NCBI RefSeq assembly: GCF_963082655.1 | Contig: NC_081555.1 | Coordinates: 20,622,643-20,686,642 of the forward strand | Direction: 5' to 3' | DNA from: Stomoxys calcitrans | Lineage: Eukaryota > Arthropoda > Insecta > Diptera > Muscidae | DNA: 64,000 bases | Shown here: positions 20,101 through 36,073 of the stretch, one piece after another | Layout: every line of letters begins with the position of its first letter | Position numbering within the stretch: position 1 is the first letter of the stretch | Notes under the pieces: model-generated | What the model saw: only the letters and a program-made list of their open reading frames with translations | What the model was told of the DNA's origin: nothing | Databases searched by the model: none | Made by a program: the position numbers and the translations under genes

Positions 20101-20519
20101 GATCTTTTCTCTGCCGGTAAACCGGGTGGATTTGAGGATAAAAAAAGAAATCGCATCAGTGACGGACGTCTCGATTAGGTAGATTGAGAGGTATTTCATA
20201 TACCCTAAGTTTTTTTCTAGCTTGGAATACTTGGGGTATCTCTCTAATGTCATACTGTGAGAAATTGTTTAATTGTTTGCACGTAAGCTCTCAATAGGCT
20301 TGACATAAACACCGAAAAGTCTCACTTGTTGCTGCTCTGCATAAGGAGGAAATTTGTGGTTTTTCGTAGGAACGGTCTTAGTGGGGAGCTGATGCCTTAT
20401 TGGTTTGCAAAGAATTTTAGCGTTATTTTGGGTCAGAGATAGAACTGGGAAATGAGCGTCACGGACAGGTTTAAGAGGGGACTGAACGTGTTCTACTTTT
20501 GTTGTAGCCACATTTTTGT
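20101..20519. other. No gene recognised
   Basis: About 420 bp without a recognisable frame, repeat end or RNA between two R4 copies. Confidence 0.4.
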
Positions 20520-21070
20520 ATGTGGAGGAAGCGATCCCCGTTAAGCTCGATAGGTAGGATTGAGAGACTTAGAACGGTGATACTACACTGGCTGTTTATT
20601 GGTGTGGTAGCTTTTGCACCGGACTCTGGTATGATACAGGGCACAGCATTGGTTTTGATCGCGGTAGTGAAGGACTGTGGCGTTAAATCCCGGAAAGGGA
20701 CAACAAGGTAGAAATTATAGGAACATTGAGTTCCAATTTAAGGTGGTGTTTATTGTTATGATGAGAAGCTCAGCTGAGAGCTATCGGGTGCATACACCGG
20801 TTGCGGATAGTGGAATACTCCATAGGATCAGATGCAATCGCAGACAATCAGCGATATCAAGCGTAGTGTCAGTGAGAGGCCGGAAGGCACCGGATTTTGC
20901 TAAAATGCTGAATGCCTATAATGCTCGATATGACAATGAGGGTTTGTTAGAGCCTTTTAATAACCAAATGACATGATCCAGCGGTGATCGGACGTATAAA
21001 CCTTTAACGAGCTTGCTCATCTATAAGAGCTTGGCTAGGATCGCCACCTCCATGTGCAAATCTGTTAATG
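20520..21070 (+). repeat. Interspersed repeat R4, second copy
   Basis: Shares with 28090-28600 the segments GTCAGTGAGAGGCCGG, GGCACCGG, a CCAGCGGTGATCGG-like motif, and the order of blocks between them. Diverged, non-coding, forward orientation. Confidence 0.55.
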
Positions 21071-21105
21071 TCCGCACGGAATAGCTGTGGGAATCAAACG
21101 GATTG

Positions 21106-21240
21106 AAATATGTGGTATACCAACAACTTACACTCCCGCAGCGAATGATTTTGTGGTCCTGAAGGAGTTTGCTCACCTATTGGAGCTTTTATGAGGAACG
21201 CTACATCCAAATGCAAATATGTGGTATACCAACAACTTAC
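21106..21240 (+). repeat. 26-bp direct repeat, 109 bp apart
   Basis: The 26-bp sequence starting AAATATGTGGTATACC occurs at 21106-21131 and again, identical, at 21215-21240. Confidence 0.85.
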
Positions 21241-22536
21241 CAATTGTCGATTTTCTTGCGAATGTAGATTGTGTAGGACATTGGACCACACAAGTAAGAC
21301 ATTGAGTTGACCAAGCATTTGTGACATAGCATAAATGATGCTTCCTTTTAAATTATTGGTATTTTAAAAGGCCTATATGCCTCCTCTTAAAATCACCGAA
21401 ACATTTAGAAAATAAGGTGAGATCAACAAATACATATATTGAAAGTAGTTACCTTTTTTGGGAATACTCGTTGTAAATTGCACTTGATAAATAGCTGATA
21501 ATTCGGGGAAAAAATTCACAATTAACACTTTTTACCTTTTTTTCTTCATTACGAAATACGTATAACATTAAAATGGCGGGATAACAAAAAACAAGAAGAA
21601 AAAAAAACAACTTTAATCAGCTGATTGCAATGCCTTACCTTGTTAAGGCCACCCTAGAAGATAGCAGTTTAAAGTAAAAGTTGAATTTTCTTATACGTAA
21701 TAAAGCTTCCCTATATTAAATCAATATGTTTATTTTTCCTTTTCTGAAATTACTTCATTGTATTAAACATTCTCATAGTTTTTAATACAAAAATACACAT
21801 ATTCTCACTTATTTGTGCCGTTGCGTTCTCTACCATACGCATATGAATAACTTGTAGAGTAAAGCCATCGGCTTGGCATCCCTACAGACTATGAGTGTCA
21901 AAGCAAATGTCAAAGTTTTTTTGTTTTTTTTTACACATTTTCCTTGTTTTGATCTGCGACGAAAATTAAATCGGGTTTATTTAATAAAACGTAAATATAA
22001 TTAATTTAGGCGTAAAGTAATAATAAAACAAATACATTTCAATAATTTAGAAAAAAGATATAAACATAGAAATATATGAATCCCTCTAAAATTAGCTATT
22101 GTTAAATTATTACCTCATTACTACGGCACGGCATACGGAAGAAACAAATAAAAGGCCAACAACAATACAGTTTAGTTTTTGTTTTTGTAATCATTGCTAT
22201 TCATCCAGTCATTGAACGCACAAGGGGCAATAGCTAAGGTGGGGTTTGAAGAACATTTTAATAATATTTTAGGGAGTAATTTGTTATTGTATGCTGGTGC
22301 TGGTGCTGGTGCTTCACTAAACATTTGTACAAGGTAAATATGCATGAATTGAGTAGATTAGTAGATTGTACTCTGCTGTTTGTGACGCGTAGCATTCTTG
22401 TTCAACCATCCCCGACTACTAATGGGCTCTCCTCATTGATAATCTTATCTTAAATTGGAAATATTTATTCGGAAACAACGTGCCAGATAATTCCTGTGAA
22501 AGAGTTATTCACCCTCTGATTTCTTTTTCCTTTACA
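21241..22536 (+). other. Upstream region and probable 5' intron of the thioredoxin gene
   Basis: AT-rich. It ends in the acceptor TTTCTTTTTCCTTTACAG at 22536, so a non-coding first exon probably lies within this stretch, but I cannot place its start or donor. A GCTGGT-type trinucleotide run sits at about 22293-22314. Confidence 0.4.
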
Positions 22537-22567
22537 GTTTACTGGTGCCGCTTATAGTGAAAGAATC

Positions 22568-25500
22568 ATGTTGAAAATAGCCGCTGAAGGTTTAATGCCG
22601 AGTTTGGTGGCCTGTATCCAAGCTAGCTCTTCGGCCCAAAATGCCTGCCAACGTCTGGCTCCCTTAGCAGTTTCGGCAACACAAAAATTTCTATCCCAAA
22701 GTCAAGCAACCAATAAAAAGTACACCGTCAAAGATCATTATGAATTTGATCAGAAGGTAAATATCTTTAGAAGCTAAAGAAAAAAGAAAACATTAAATAA
22801 CCTTTAGAGTTTTCCACACCTAATGGGATTCCTTAACCCTCTCAAAGAGAAGTATATTTAATGTTATAAAGCAAAGAGAAACATTCAATCACTATCTGTA
22901 GTTGAAAGTTGATAATGAATGTGAATGACTGCCCATAAAACTATCGATTGCTTCTCTTTGTCGTTTGCTGACCCCTCTCACCACTTTGAACAATCACATA
23001 CATAAGCCATTTTTCTTAGCCTTTGTCAGTAACTAGGTGGTGTTGTTGCTTTTGTATTTTATCTTTTAAATAATTATGCAACTTGCATACTTGGGGTTAT
23101 TGTTTATATCCATTCGACAACAAATGTTTGAAGGCGTTGTGATTTATTTCACGTATGGCGTCTTTTTTGTGCCCTTGAAATGTTCATACATTGTATGTGG
23201 GTAATTTTTTTCTTAATTTTGAAATATGACGTTGGGCTAGTATTGTCATTAGTGACATCGTAAAGATGGAAAACCCGGAAAAGTGGCTTCTTTATAAAGA
23301 AAAAACTGGGATGTTTCAAGCTACTCATATTGGGTTCGAATCTTGGCGAGATCATCAGAAAAAGTTTCCAGCAGTGGGTTATCCCCTCCTAATACTGGCG
23401 ACATTTGTGAGGAAGTATACAATTTGAAAAAAATAGTAAGCCACCCATCTAAAATCCTCTCCTTAAAGAGGTGTCGCACTGCGGAGGCCCCTTATCAATG
23501 AGCTTAAACATTAATCGGACAGGAAACTCAGAATGGGAGGCTTCCATGAATGGCTTTGACGCCCTTTCTGATTCCATTACAAATATTTTAAAGGATTTTC
23601 CGGGCTGTGAAATCGTTGTCGCTGGAGATTCCAAAGTCCACAACTCCTCCTGGCTTTCCCATTCGAGTCATACGACTCCTGAGGGCCAATACGTTGAGCT
23701 TTTCGCTGCGCACAATGGTTTGGCGCAACTAGTGAACGAACCGACACATTTCGTATGTGCCCAAGTGCACCAAAATAATACTCTTGACCTTTTTTTAACT
23801 TCATACCCTGAAAAGTATGAAGTTAATACTCTTGCACCTCTTGGTAACTCCGATCACTGCATTGTTTCAGCATCTTTTTTGTATTCTGCTCTTCGTATTG
23901 CTTCTTCCCCATTCCCGAAGCGGTCAATATTTTTATACAAAAAAGCACGGTGGGCTGAGCTCAATGGATTCTTTCAGCATTTTAATTGGAAACTATGTTT
24001 TCTAGATGACGATAATGCTACTGCTGAAGCGATTGAGAAGTCAATTATAAATGGAATGAGGACATTTATTCCAGTTAAGACTATAACAGCTAAATCAGAC
24101 GACAAAAGTTGGTTTAACCAGACTTGCAGACATGCTGTCAGATCGAAAGAGGAGGCATTCAGGAACTGGCGTTTGGATAAAAATGCCAATACAGAACTGC
24201 TGCGCAAGAAGGCAAGATCTTCGTGTGCGAATGTGCTTATGGTCGAAAAATTTCTTTACGAACAGCGTCGGCGGACCAAGGTTCTTGCTTCTACACGAGG
24301 AAGTAAGAGCTTTTGGTCGTTCGTGAAAAGGCTAAAGGGTAGTTCTTCATCTATTCCAACTCTTGGTAAGGATGATCAAACGTTCACTGACCCGGTTGAT
24401 AAGGCTAACATGTTGGCTGATATATTTGCAGGGAACTCTTCCCTGCCGGATAACAATCACCCACTGCCGTTAATCGAAAATAATCTGGCGTCATGCCCCA
24501 AATAGTTTTTCGAACTCGTGGATTTAAAAGGGTTCTTGAGAATCTAGACATAAATAAATCCCTGGGCCCGGATAACATATCAACACTTGTCTTATGCAGA
24601 TGTTCTTCGACGCTCGCTCGTCCATTACGCAACCTTTTCAACCTTGCCTACCGTGCGGGAGTCTTTCCGGCGTTGGAAGGTTGCGAACGTTCAGCCAATA
24701 CCCAAGAAGGGTGAGGCAAAGAAACCTGCAAATTATCGGCCAATTGCAATATGCTCCGCTCTCTCCAAGGTTATGGAGAGCATGGTTAATCACCATCTTG
24801 TGAGGTATTTAGAGTCTAATGGCCTTAGACTCGCTCTGCAGGCGATCTCATGGCATTTGTGTCGGAACGTTGGAGTCGCTCAATCCACAAGTTTTGTGAG
24901 AGTAAGGCTCTGGATATCTCCAAGGCATTTGATAGGGTCTGGCACGGTGCACTACTATCAAAGCTTATCGCATTTGGTGTCAATAATGGCTTCGTTTGAT
25001 TTATTTCGAGCTTTCTCAGAGATCGCCCTATTTGAGTCGTTATATATCTTATTATCATCAACGATCTGTTGGGCCAGATATCGTATCCGATCTACTAATT
25101 TGCGGATGACAATAATCTCTGTCATTCGTAATCATTCCATACCATAGGTCGAGTCTTCGAGAGATTGAGGACAAGAGGCGGGTTATGGATGATACACACT
25201 GCCAGGATTTGCTGGCCATTTCTGAGTGGGGTCGGATGAATCGAGTAGATTTTAATGCACGGAAAATTCAGTGCTGCTTGTTGTCACACAAACGATTCGC
25301 TGACCCATTACGATCATCTTTGTCTAACGACGGTACAAATGTTGAGCAATCAGAAGCTCTTGATGTTCTGGGCATGAAAATACAAAGTGATGTCCGTTGG
25401 GCTAAACATGTATGTATTTAGGCTTCCTTAAACGGTGTAAGAATTACTTCACTCCGTCTGATCTTTTTAACATCTACACCACTTTAATATGGCCGAAAAT

Positions 25501-27836
25501 GGAGTACAACTCACATGTATGGGCTGGAGCTTCAAAATCATCCCTGGAGCTACTGGACCATGTACAGAAGAGAGCGATGGCGTTGATTGGGGACAGTGGG
25601 GTATCCAACTCTATTGCCTAACTTCATCATCATCGCAATGTGGGTTGTTTGGCGCTCTTCTATCGGTACTTTCATGGTGTGTGTTCGTCTGATATTTGTC
25701 TTTTTATTCCTGATGTAAGGATGTATGTCAGTGATACTAGACATTCCAGGAACTCACACCCCTTAGTAATTGATTAGCCAGCGGACCGCATAATGCATTA
25801 TAGAGAGAATTCTTATTTCGCCCAAACCGTTTGTATGTGGAATCGACTTCCAGCTAAGGTTTTTCCCACCCACTTTGACATCCAAAGATTTAGGACAAAT
25901 GTCAATAAGCCCTACATCCTTTTCCCCCACATCAATTCCTAATTTCCTCTCGCCAACGCAATGTACTGCATTCATAGGGGACATCCACTGCGTGTTGGCT
26001 TATAGAAAAAAAAATTACTAGGGCAGGGGCACCACTGCCCATATCCATCTGCTCCTTCCTGTGTACAACGCGACGTCAAAGGCTTTATTTTCCAATGAGC
26101 AGGGCTGTTTAGTCGAGATTGTGAAGCTGGATTCGAAGTCTGACCTCGACTCGTAGTCGAGGGTCAAACTCTACAGCCCTGCCAATGACCAGGCAAGACC
26201 CTTTTCAGCAGGTCTGAGGTTCTGAGGTCATGCCCAAAATAAGTGACGTCCTGTTCTGCGAAATACTCGGCCACAAGGCATTTGCCATTCTGTAATCCAC
26301 ATCTTTAGCCTATGCTCTATTCACGCGGCTACCATAGGAACCACCCACCCTACCAAGAAATTTGGACAGGAAAAGGTTTACCGATTTCGTAGCACGATCT
26401 GCGCTTAACAGTCATCACAATAGCTCCATAGAACTTTACCACGTCACGTCGCCATCTCTCAACTTATCAGAAGTATGCCCAAAGTTTGAGGAGTTCCAAG
26501 TTTTATTTATTTAATATACAGTAGCAAAGCCTAAGATCGAGATTGCCATTCAGCGCCTCTCTCAGAGTACTCCTTTGCTGATCCTTGAGATCGGCACAGC
26601 CACAATACCTTGCACCTTTCGATCATCATGCGGAGGGCACACTTGTCAAACGCCCGATGCCACACCAGATATGCATAGGTGGAATTGGTCGACCCGCCAT
26701 CGGCAACATAAAGTGTAACATACCTACCTTGAGCCTACATAATTGCCACACGAATGGAGCGTATTCAGACCCCTTTGACTCTTTCCTTGGCGTCCTTAAT
26801 CCATCTTAGTCTCTGGTCAAGAATCACGTCTTTGTATATGGCCTCCAGAGAGAAGGGCACTTCCACCCCATCCACAACATTTCAATTGAAAACACCCAGG
26901 TTTCTCGTTAAGTTAAAAACACCAGGAATAGAGTAGAGGTAGATATTAAACAATGCTGGAGACACTGTTTAACACTGTCGATGTCCTCAAAAAACATGGC
27001 ATGGCTGACCATATCGACAGTCTTCAATAGGTCAAGACCCACGGTTACCGTGCTATGGCATGACTTGACCTGGGTAAGACCTTAGATGGCAATTTCTTCA
27101 CGGTGCAGCACTTTGGACCATTTGGCGCTACCGCGGGACCATCTATTCGTCCCGAAGGTTCAGGCAACTATGAATAGGCGGTAGAAGTGGCTACTACAAT
27201 GCAATGCCGGTTTGTCTGGATTTTCCAGACCAGGTGACTCAATGGTGATTTTTAGCGCACTGCTTCAATCATCTATTATGCTGGTGTTGGGATTCTTATT
27301 CACCACTCAAAACGTTGAGCTATAGTTCTGCTTAGCCAGAGAGATGCTCCTCTGGTTATTACCCAGGAGAAAATGCCCTAACTCGCAAGGAGTATCAAAG
27401 TCTTCTAGCACAAAGCGATTATAGCCGGACAACCGGCTAAACAAAAAATCCAAATATAAAGTTGTAAACCTTATCCCCATTTTTGTTTCTTTCCCTAATA
27501 ATCTCCTTCTCCTTTATCTTCCAGGTCATCAACAGCGATACCCCTGTCATTGTCAATTTCCATGCAGAATGGTGTGATCCTTGCAAAATTTTAACACCTA
27601 AAATGATCGAGCTACTGCAGGATTCAAACGAAATCGATTTAGCCATCATTGATGTGGAATCAAATACCGAACTGGTGGAAACATTTGAAGTGAAAGCGGT
27701 ACCCGCAGTCTTGGCCTTTCGCAATGGTGTTGTTGTAGATAAATTCATAGGCTTAGTAGATGCTAATAGCATAGAATCCCTAATTGACAAATTGAAGAGT
27801 AAAAATCGCTCAGCTACAGAAACTGAGGCAAAGTAA
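22568..27836 (+). CDS. Thioredoxin, mitochondrial type
   Basis: Two coding exons, 22568-22756 (63 codons, donor GTAAAT) and 27525-27836 (acceptor CTTCCAG), joined in phase 0, give 166 residues. Residues 1-50 are rich in Ala, Ser, Gln and Lys with few acidic residues, as in a mitochondrial presequence. The thioredoxin fold follows, with the redox site WCDPCK (C80, C83) and the cis-proline loop AVP (P123). Thioredoxins reduce protein disulfides with thioredoxin reductase and, in mitochondria, serve peroxiredoxins. The Asp at 81 replaces the usual Gly of WCGPC. A stretch of 31 nt of 5' UTR precedes the ATG after a splice acceptor at 22536. The 4768-bp intron holds a SINE and two LINE relics. Mitochondrial targeting is inferred. 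Confidence 0.9.
23330..23520 (+). mobile_element. tRNA-derived SINE, family 2, degraded copy
   Basis: B box GGGTTCGAATC at about 23332, then the family body: AATACTGGCGACATTTGTGA, AAAGAGGTGTCGCACTGCGG, TGAGCTTAAAC and ATCGGACAG. It lacks part of the middle and the tail, and runs straight into the LINE at about 23520. It lies in the thioredoxin intron. Confidence 0.75.
23521..26015 (+). pseudogene. Decayed LINE (jockey/CR1-like) in the thioredoxin intron
   Basis: The endonuclease end is intact in one 344-codon frame (AGDSKVHNSSWL, GNSDHCIV, then a linker KSWFNQTCRHAVRSKEEAF). Then frameshifted RT pieces follow: LDINKSLGPDNIS (24540), ANYRPIAICSALSKVMES (24730), an AFDRVWHG region (24930) and the catalytic FADD (25095). 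Then comes the thumb (FNIYTTLIWPKMEYNSHVWAG, 25460) and the C-terminal MWNRLPA (25830). Several frameshifts and stops lie between 24500 and 25700. Same strand as the host gene. The 5' part of the endonuclease is missing. Confidence 0.85.
26170..27330 (-). pseudogene. Very decayed LINE relic
   Basis: On minus, near 27050-26960, a reading with DLLKTVDMVSHAMFFEDI resembles the palm region of jockey-type reverse transcriptases (LSKAFDMVSHAKLL). Flanking frames are full of stops. Assigned with low confidence. It fills the right part of the thioredoxin intron. Confidence 0.35.
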
Positions 27837-28063
27837 TCTCATCTTAAGGATGCTAGTAGTCGACGTCTTCTTAACGTGTGTGATGTTAGTAATGTTCTAT
27901 AGAATCTAATAGTTATACATTTTCCATAAAATATTTGTTTTCAAATTTGAGATTTGCCTTAAAACGATTTAACCAATCATCATAAACTAATCAACCTTAA
28001 AATCCTTTTTTTTTTAATTTTGTTTTGTTTTGTCATAAAATTTAACATAAGTTTGTAAAGTTT

Positions 28064-28069
28064 AATAAA
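28064..28069 (+). terminator. Polyadenylation signal of the thioredoxin gene
   Basis: AATAAA 228 nt after the stop codon in an AT-rich 3' untranslated region. Confidence 0.5.
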
Positions 28070-28089
28070 AATATACTAAATATACGATC

Positions 28090-28610
28090 TAAAGTTTTGG
28101 AATTCAAAGATATATATTTAGCGGAGTTCGAACGGCGTGCCGCAGTACGATACCGCTTTGTGGAGAAGTCTTTACATGGCTGTCATACCAAATGGTACAG
28201 TACCTCACAAATGTCCCGGCACGGGATAGCTGTGAGCACCACACAGGTTGGGGCATTGAGCTTCAATTTGTGTGGTGTTTGTTGCTGTCACATGAAGCTT
28301 AGTTGCGAGTTACCGAGCGCGTCCACAGTTTACGTATAGTGGAATGATCCATACGGAGAAGCTGTATTTGCAGTCGCGGTCAATCAGCAGTATCGAGTGG
28401 AGAGTCTCAGTGAGAGGCCGGGCGGCACCGGCTCTTGCACACATACTCAGTGCCTATTTTCGAGATGCCAAGACAAGTTATTGGCGCCTTTAAATGACCA
28501 ATGCCCACCATGTTCCCGCGGCGATCAGTCCGTAGGACCGGAACTTGCTTGCTCACCTACAGGAGTTTGACGATGAAAATGTGGCTACAGCAACTACAAC
28601 AAATGTCGCC
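28090..28610 (+). repeat. Interspersed repeat R4, third copy
   Basis: Contains the blocks GGCACGGGATAGCTGTGAGC, TTTGTGTGGTGTTTGTTGCT, GTCTCAGTGAGAGGCCGGGC and GGCGCCTTTAAATGACCAAT and ends near GATGAAAATGTGGCTACA. Parts recur at 19655-20100, 20520-21070 and, reversed, in 29884-30610. Non-coding. Confidence 0.65.
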
Positions 28611-28639
28611 AGCATTAGAAGCGGAAAACCACCGACAAT

Positions 28640-29880
28640 ATTTTTTTTCTGATTCGAACCCAGGCGTTTAGGGTCATAATCGAATCTGCTTACCTCTGCG
28701 CTACGGTGGACTGACCTCTTACACCATATCCGTAGCACTCGCAAACTGAATACGCGATCCAAACCTGACAAGTTCCTCAGCCACCTCATACTCTGCCACA
28801 TCTTGGTGGCCCAGGACCCAGCACAATCTGATAGCAGCTCCCAAATAAACGAGACGCTACTGGAAGCTTCCAACCAGCTTCAACCTCACATGTCCCGCAG
28901 CTAGGTCCTTCAGCGCCGCCTGAAGTTCCTCAGTCATCTCGTTACGCGCCACCTCTTGGTGACCTGGGACCCAGCACTATATGACAGCAACCTCCAAACC
29001 GCCGAGATGTTCCCTGAAACTCCCGACCAGCCTCGAACTCACATGACTCACAGCTAGCTCCTTTAAAGCCACATATATTGTGCACAGTCAGGCCGCTGCT
29101 TACCCGGGATCCCATCCATGGCCCTGACTTCCTTACTCTTATAAGCTCAACAAACACCCTTGACCCAGTGCCCCCATTCAGCTTGAACAAACTTTTTATA
29201 GCAGAGGGACTCGATAAGGGCGGAACGCCTTCAGTCCAAAGCTCCCTCTCCGGTAGGATAACCTCCAGGCCGCCATTGAAGAAAGACCCGCTTAGTCTCT
29301 TGCATCACATGTTATTTTTCAGCAAACCACTCTCTCCAGGGTTCCCTGTATATTTTCCAGCAAACCACCCTCTCCAGGGTTCGAACCCATATCAGACGCC
29401 CATAGGTGAGAAAAGGTCTAATCTCAGCAGTGTGCATCCAGTGGACCACCCCTGGCCTAAGTCCCCAATTCCTCATTATTCCTCAGTTCAACTTTTGGTC
29501 AAGAAAAATGCCCAAGTCTTTTGACTGCCAAAAGAGTGGCAGCTCCCCTCCATCCAGTACCGGTCGCTTGAACTCTCCATATTTCCGTATTCTGGTGAAC
29601 AGGTTTTTTTCTTTTTACCGTGACGGTATAGACTCTCCTCTTCAAAGATTCTGAAAATTTCATTGATAATCAAGAGCTGCAAGAGAGGGAATAAGAATGT
29701 TCTCTCTCTCTCTGCGGCATTCCTGTAGCCACAATCTTTCTAATCGAGCCGTCTACTAGTGTAGCATTGATTATTCTGCCTTTCAGCATAGCAACATTTA
29801 AATTCACCAGAAGAGGGGGAGCCCTCACATCACAATGCAATGGACCAAAGATATCCGAATGAAGCGAGTAGATATCAGGT
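28640..29880 (-). pseudogene. LINE relic: RT thumb and RNase H end
   Basis: On minus, from right to left: RIRKYGEFKRP and LGIFLDQKLN (about 29600-29490), then VVHWMHTAEIRPFLTYG (about 29430), then two RNase H-like pieces ending in forms of W-PGHQDVA-NE (about 28980 and about 28800). The layout of thumb then RNase H matches R1/LOA-type LINEs. The RNase H tail appears twice, so a local duplication has occurred. Many stops. Confidence 0.6.
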
Positions 29881-29883
29881 TTG

Positions 29884-30480
29884 GAATGCTAACCTTATTA
29901 CGAACATTAGGAGTGTTGCTGTAGATGTTGTAGCCACATTTTCATGTGGAGGTGGCGATCCTCCATTGGTTATTTAAAGGCCCCAATAAATCGCCCTATC
30001 ATATCATAGGCACTCAGTATTTGTGCCGCACGTTCTCTCATTGTCTGCGACTGCCGTTTCAGGGTTGGAATGTTAACCTTATTAGGAACTTTTGCAACTT
30101 TAGGGGTGTTGCTGTAGATGTTCTAGCCACATTTTCATGTGGAGGTGGCGATCCTCCATTGGTTATTTAGAGGCCCCAATAACTCGCCCTATCATATCAG
30201 AGGCACTCAGTATTTGTGCAAGAGCCGGTGCGGCACGACCTCTGATTGTCCGCGACTGCCATTGCAGGGTTGGAATGCTAACCTTATTACGAACTTTGGC
30301 AACTTTAGGGTTGTTGCTGTAACTGTTGTAGCCACATTTTCATGTGGAGGTGGCGATCCTCCATTGTTTATTTAAAGCCCCAATAACTCGCCTTATCATA
30401 TCACAGGCACTCAGTATTTGTGCAAGAGCCGGTGCGGCACGACCGCTGATTGTCTGCGAATGCTGTTGCAGCTACCCCGT
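29884..30480 (+). repeat. Threefold tandem repeat derived from R4
   Basis: Three units begin GGAATGYTAACCTTATTA at about 29884, 30066 and 30271 and share AGCCACATTTTCATGTGGAG and GGCGATCCTCCATTG. Spacing is 182 and 205 bp. The content is the reverse complement of the R4 end near 28500-28600. Confidence 0.75.
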
Positions 30481-30625
30481 ATGGAGCATTCCCCTATCCG
30501 AAACCTGTGGTCGCGTCCAGTAGCTCGCACCTAAGCTTTTAGTGACAGCAATGAACACCACACAGATCGGACCTCAATGTTCCAGCCCGTGTGGTGCTCA
30601 CAGCTATGCCGTGCCGGGTCCTTTT

Positions 30626-31073
30626 GTTGTAGCAGTGTTGTACTCTAAGGCGACAGCCCTTACCGATAAAGGAAACCATCGGGTCAATCCGGCTGTCATG
30701 GGTGCTGAATTGCCATTGCGATATGTGAACACTGACATTGCACTAAACGCAGGCAGATGCCGACTTCTATAGAGCTTGTAAGGACAAACATTCCAGCTGT
30801 CCCATTTTGTTGTTGTTGTTGTAGCAGTGTTTTATACACTGAGCCGGCTGTCATGGGTGCTGACTTGCCATTGCGATATGTGAACACTGACATTGCACTA
30901 AACGCAGGCAGATGCCGACTTCTACAGAGCTTGTAAGGACAAACATTCCAGAAGTCCCATTTTGTTGTTGTTGTTGTTGTTGTAGCAGTGTTTTATACAC
31001 TGAAGCGGCAGCCCTTGCCGATGAAGAACTCCATCGGGTCAATCCGGTACGTACAACCGGCTGCCATGGGCTG
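30626..31073 (+). repeat. (GTT)n-headed repeat, tandem copies
   Basis: Three (GTT)n-type heads near 30626, 30807 and 30963. A 154-bp unit starting GGCTGTCATGGGTGCTGA at 30691 is repeated at 30845 with few changes. The last copy (30963-31073) is complete, with GCGGCAGCCCTTGCCGATGA and ACAACCGGCTGCCATGGG. Confidence 0.75.
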
Positions 31074-31079
31074 TCCTAT

Positions 31080-31564
31080 TTTAATTCACTTTAGTCATTC
31101 AATCCTCTGATCATTCTGGACTGCTGTAAGGCGGCTTGAATGAGGAACTTTGGTTGAGGTTCTGCAAAATCTAACTACTCTTACTGCGTCACACACTGGG
31201 TGGTTTCCTCTGTCTATATCCGACACTACTCTGTATACTCACTTCTCACATCTTGCTTTTCTTTCTAGGATAAGCACAAACTTAGCTACCTTTGGGTGTA
31301 TGGTTCGGGATAAGATACTGGAAAAACTTGTTAGAAAGGTTGAAGACAATGCGTTGTCGTTACCAATCTCCAGATCGATAGCTACAGCTAACTTGATGTG
31401 ATGTCATTCCATTTGTATGCCAAAAATGCATCAAAGAGACCCCTTGTGAGATTGAGAGAGCCAGAAATGTCTGGTTGGGCTTTCCTCCCCTCTGCAAAAC
31501 TCATCCTAGGCCCGGTTACAACGGTGATACTTTGGGCACCGCAATTCTGCAAGCACTTAAACTA
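31080..31564. other. No gene recognised
   Basis: About 480 bp with no recognisable exon, repeat end or RNA. Short open frames match nothing I know. Confidence 0.4.
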
Positions 31565-31802
31565 TTGGGTTACCCAAAAAGTAATTGCGGATTTTTCATA
31601 TAGTCGGCGTTGACAAATTTTTTCACAGCTTGTGACTCTGTAATTGCATTCTTTCTTCTGTCAGTTATCAGCTGTTACTTTTAGCTTGTTTTAGAAAAAA
31701 AGTGTAAAAAAAAGTATATTTGATTAAAGTTCATTCTAAGTTTCATTAAAAATGCATTTACTTTCTTTTAAAAAATCCGCAATTACTTTTTGGGCAACCC
31801 AA
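31565..31802 (+). mobile_element. Mariner-type MITE, copy C
   Basis: 238 bp between TA dinucleotides (31563-31564 and 31803-31804). Terminal repeats TTGGGTTACCCAAAAAGTAA and its complement (one mismatch near the left end). Same orientation as copies A and B. It lies 0.6 kb downstream of the AMPK alpha stop. Confidence 0.92.
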
Positions 31803-32368
31803 TATTTAAGAAAAGCTCCCCTTTAAAAAAAAAAACATTTTTATTATTTTTAGTGTTTTAATACTTTTTTCTTAACCTTTATTAACAAAAAAAAAAATAA
31901 AACTTACATACTATTGAAAAATAATAATTTGAAATTATTCCATATTGCGCCTTTCGATAAGCATAACTTACATTTTGATTAAATTAATTTATAGGCATAT
32001 TTGCAGATTTGTAACATTTTCATTTTGCTAAAGTCGATCGAAATAAGTTTTCTACAACGTAAAAAAACCCAAAGTAGATCAAAAAATAGAAGAAAGGTTT
32101 TGGGAGATGACCTAGTAAAGATAGCCATTTAGGATAACATAAAGGTTTTAAATTTAATCGTACTTATAGTCGATGGATAATAATCATAATAATAATAGAA
32201 TTTATGACAAACAACAAGTATGTAATTGATTTATATGTGGGTGTTCAATAGTTATTTAGAGAGGGGAAGGGGATTGTTTTGTGTTCTTTTTTTTGGTATA
32301 GTTTATAAAATTACTAATAAAAATTTAGAAAATCCAGGCTTGCAGCATCTATAACGCCGGGTTGTTAC
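31803..32368 (-). other. Probable 3' untranslated region of AMPK alpha
   Basis: AT-rich, no coding. Several complements of AATAAA occur on the plus strand (for example TTTATT at 31878-31883), so the 3' end of the minus-strand mRNA is probably in here, but I cannot choose the site. Confidence 0.4.

Positions 32369-36073
<3,705 letters not shown>

Noticed and set aside
29078..29524. 148-codon plus-strand frame
   Set aside because: The minus strand of the same interval reads as LINE RT thumb and RNase H pieces, so this is a shadow of a LINE relic.
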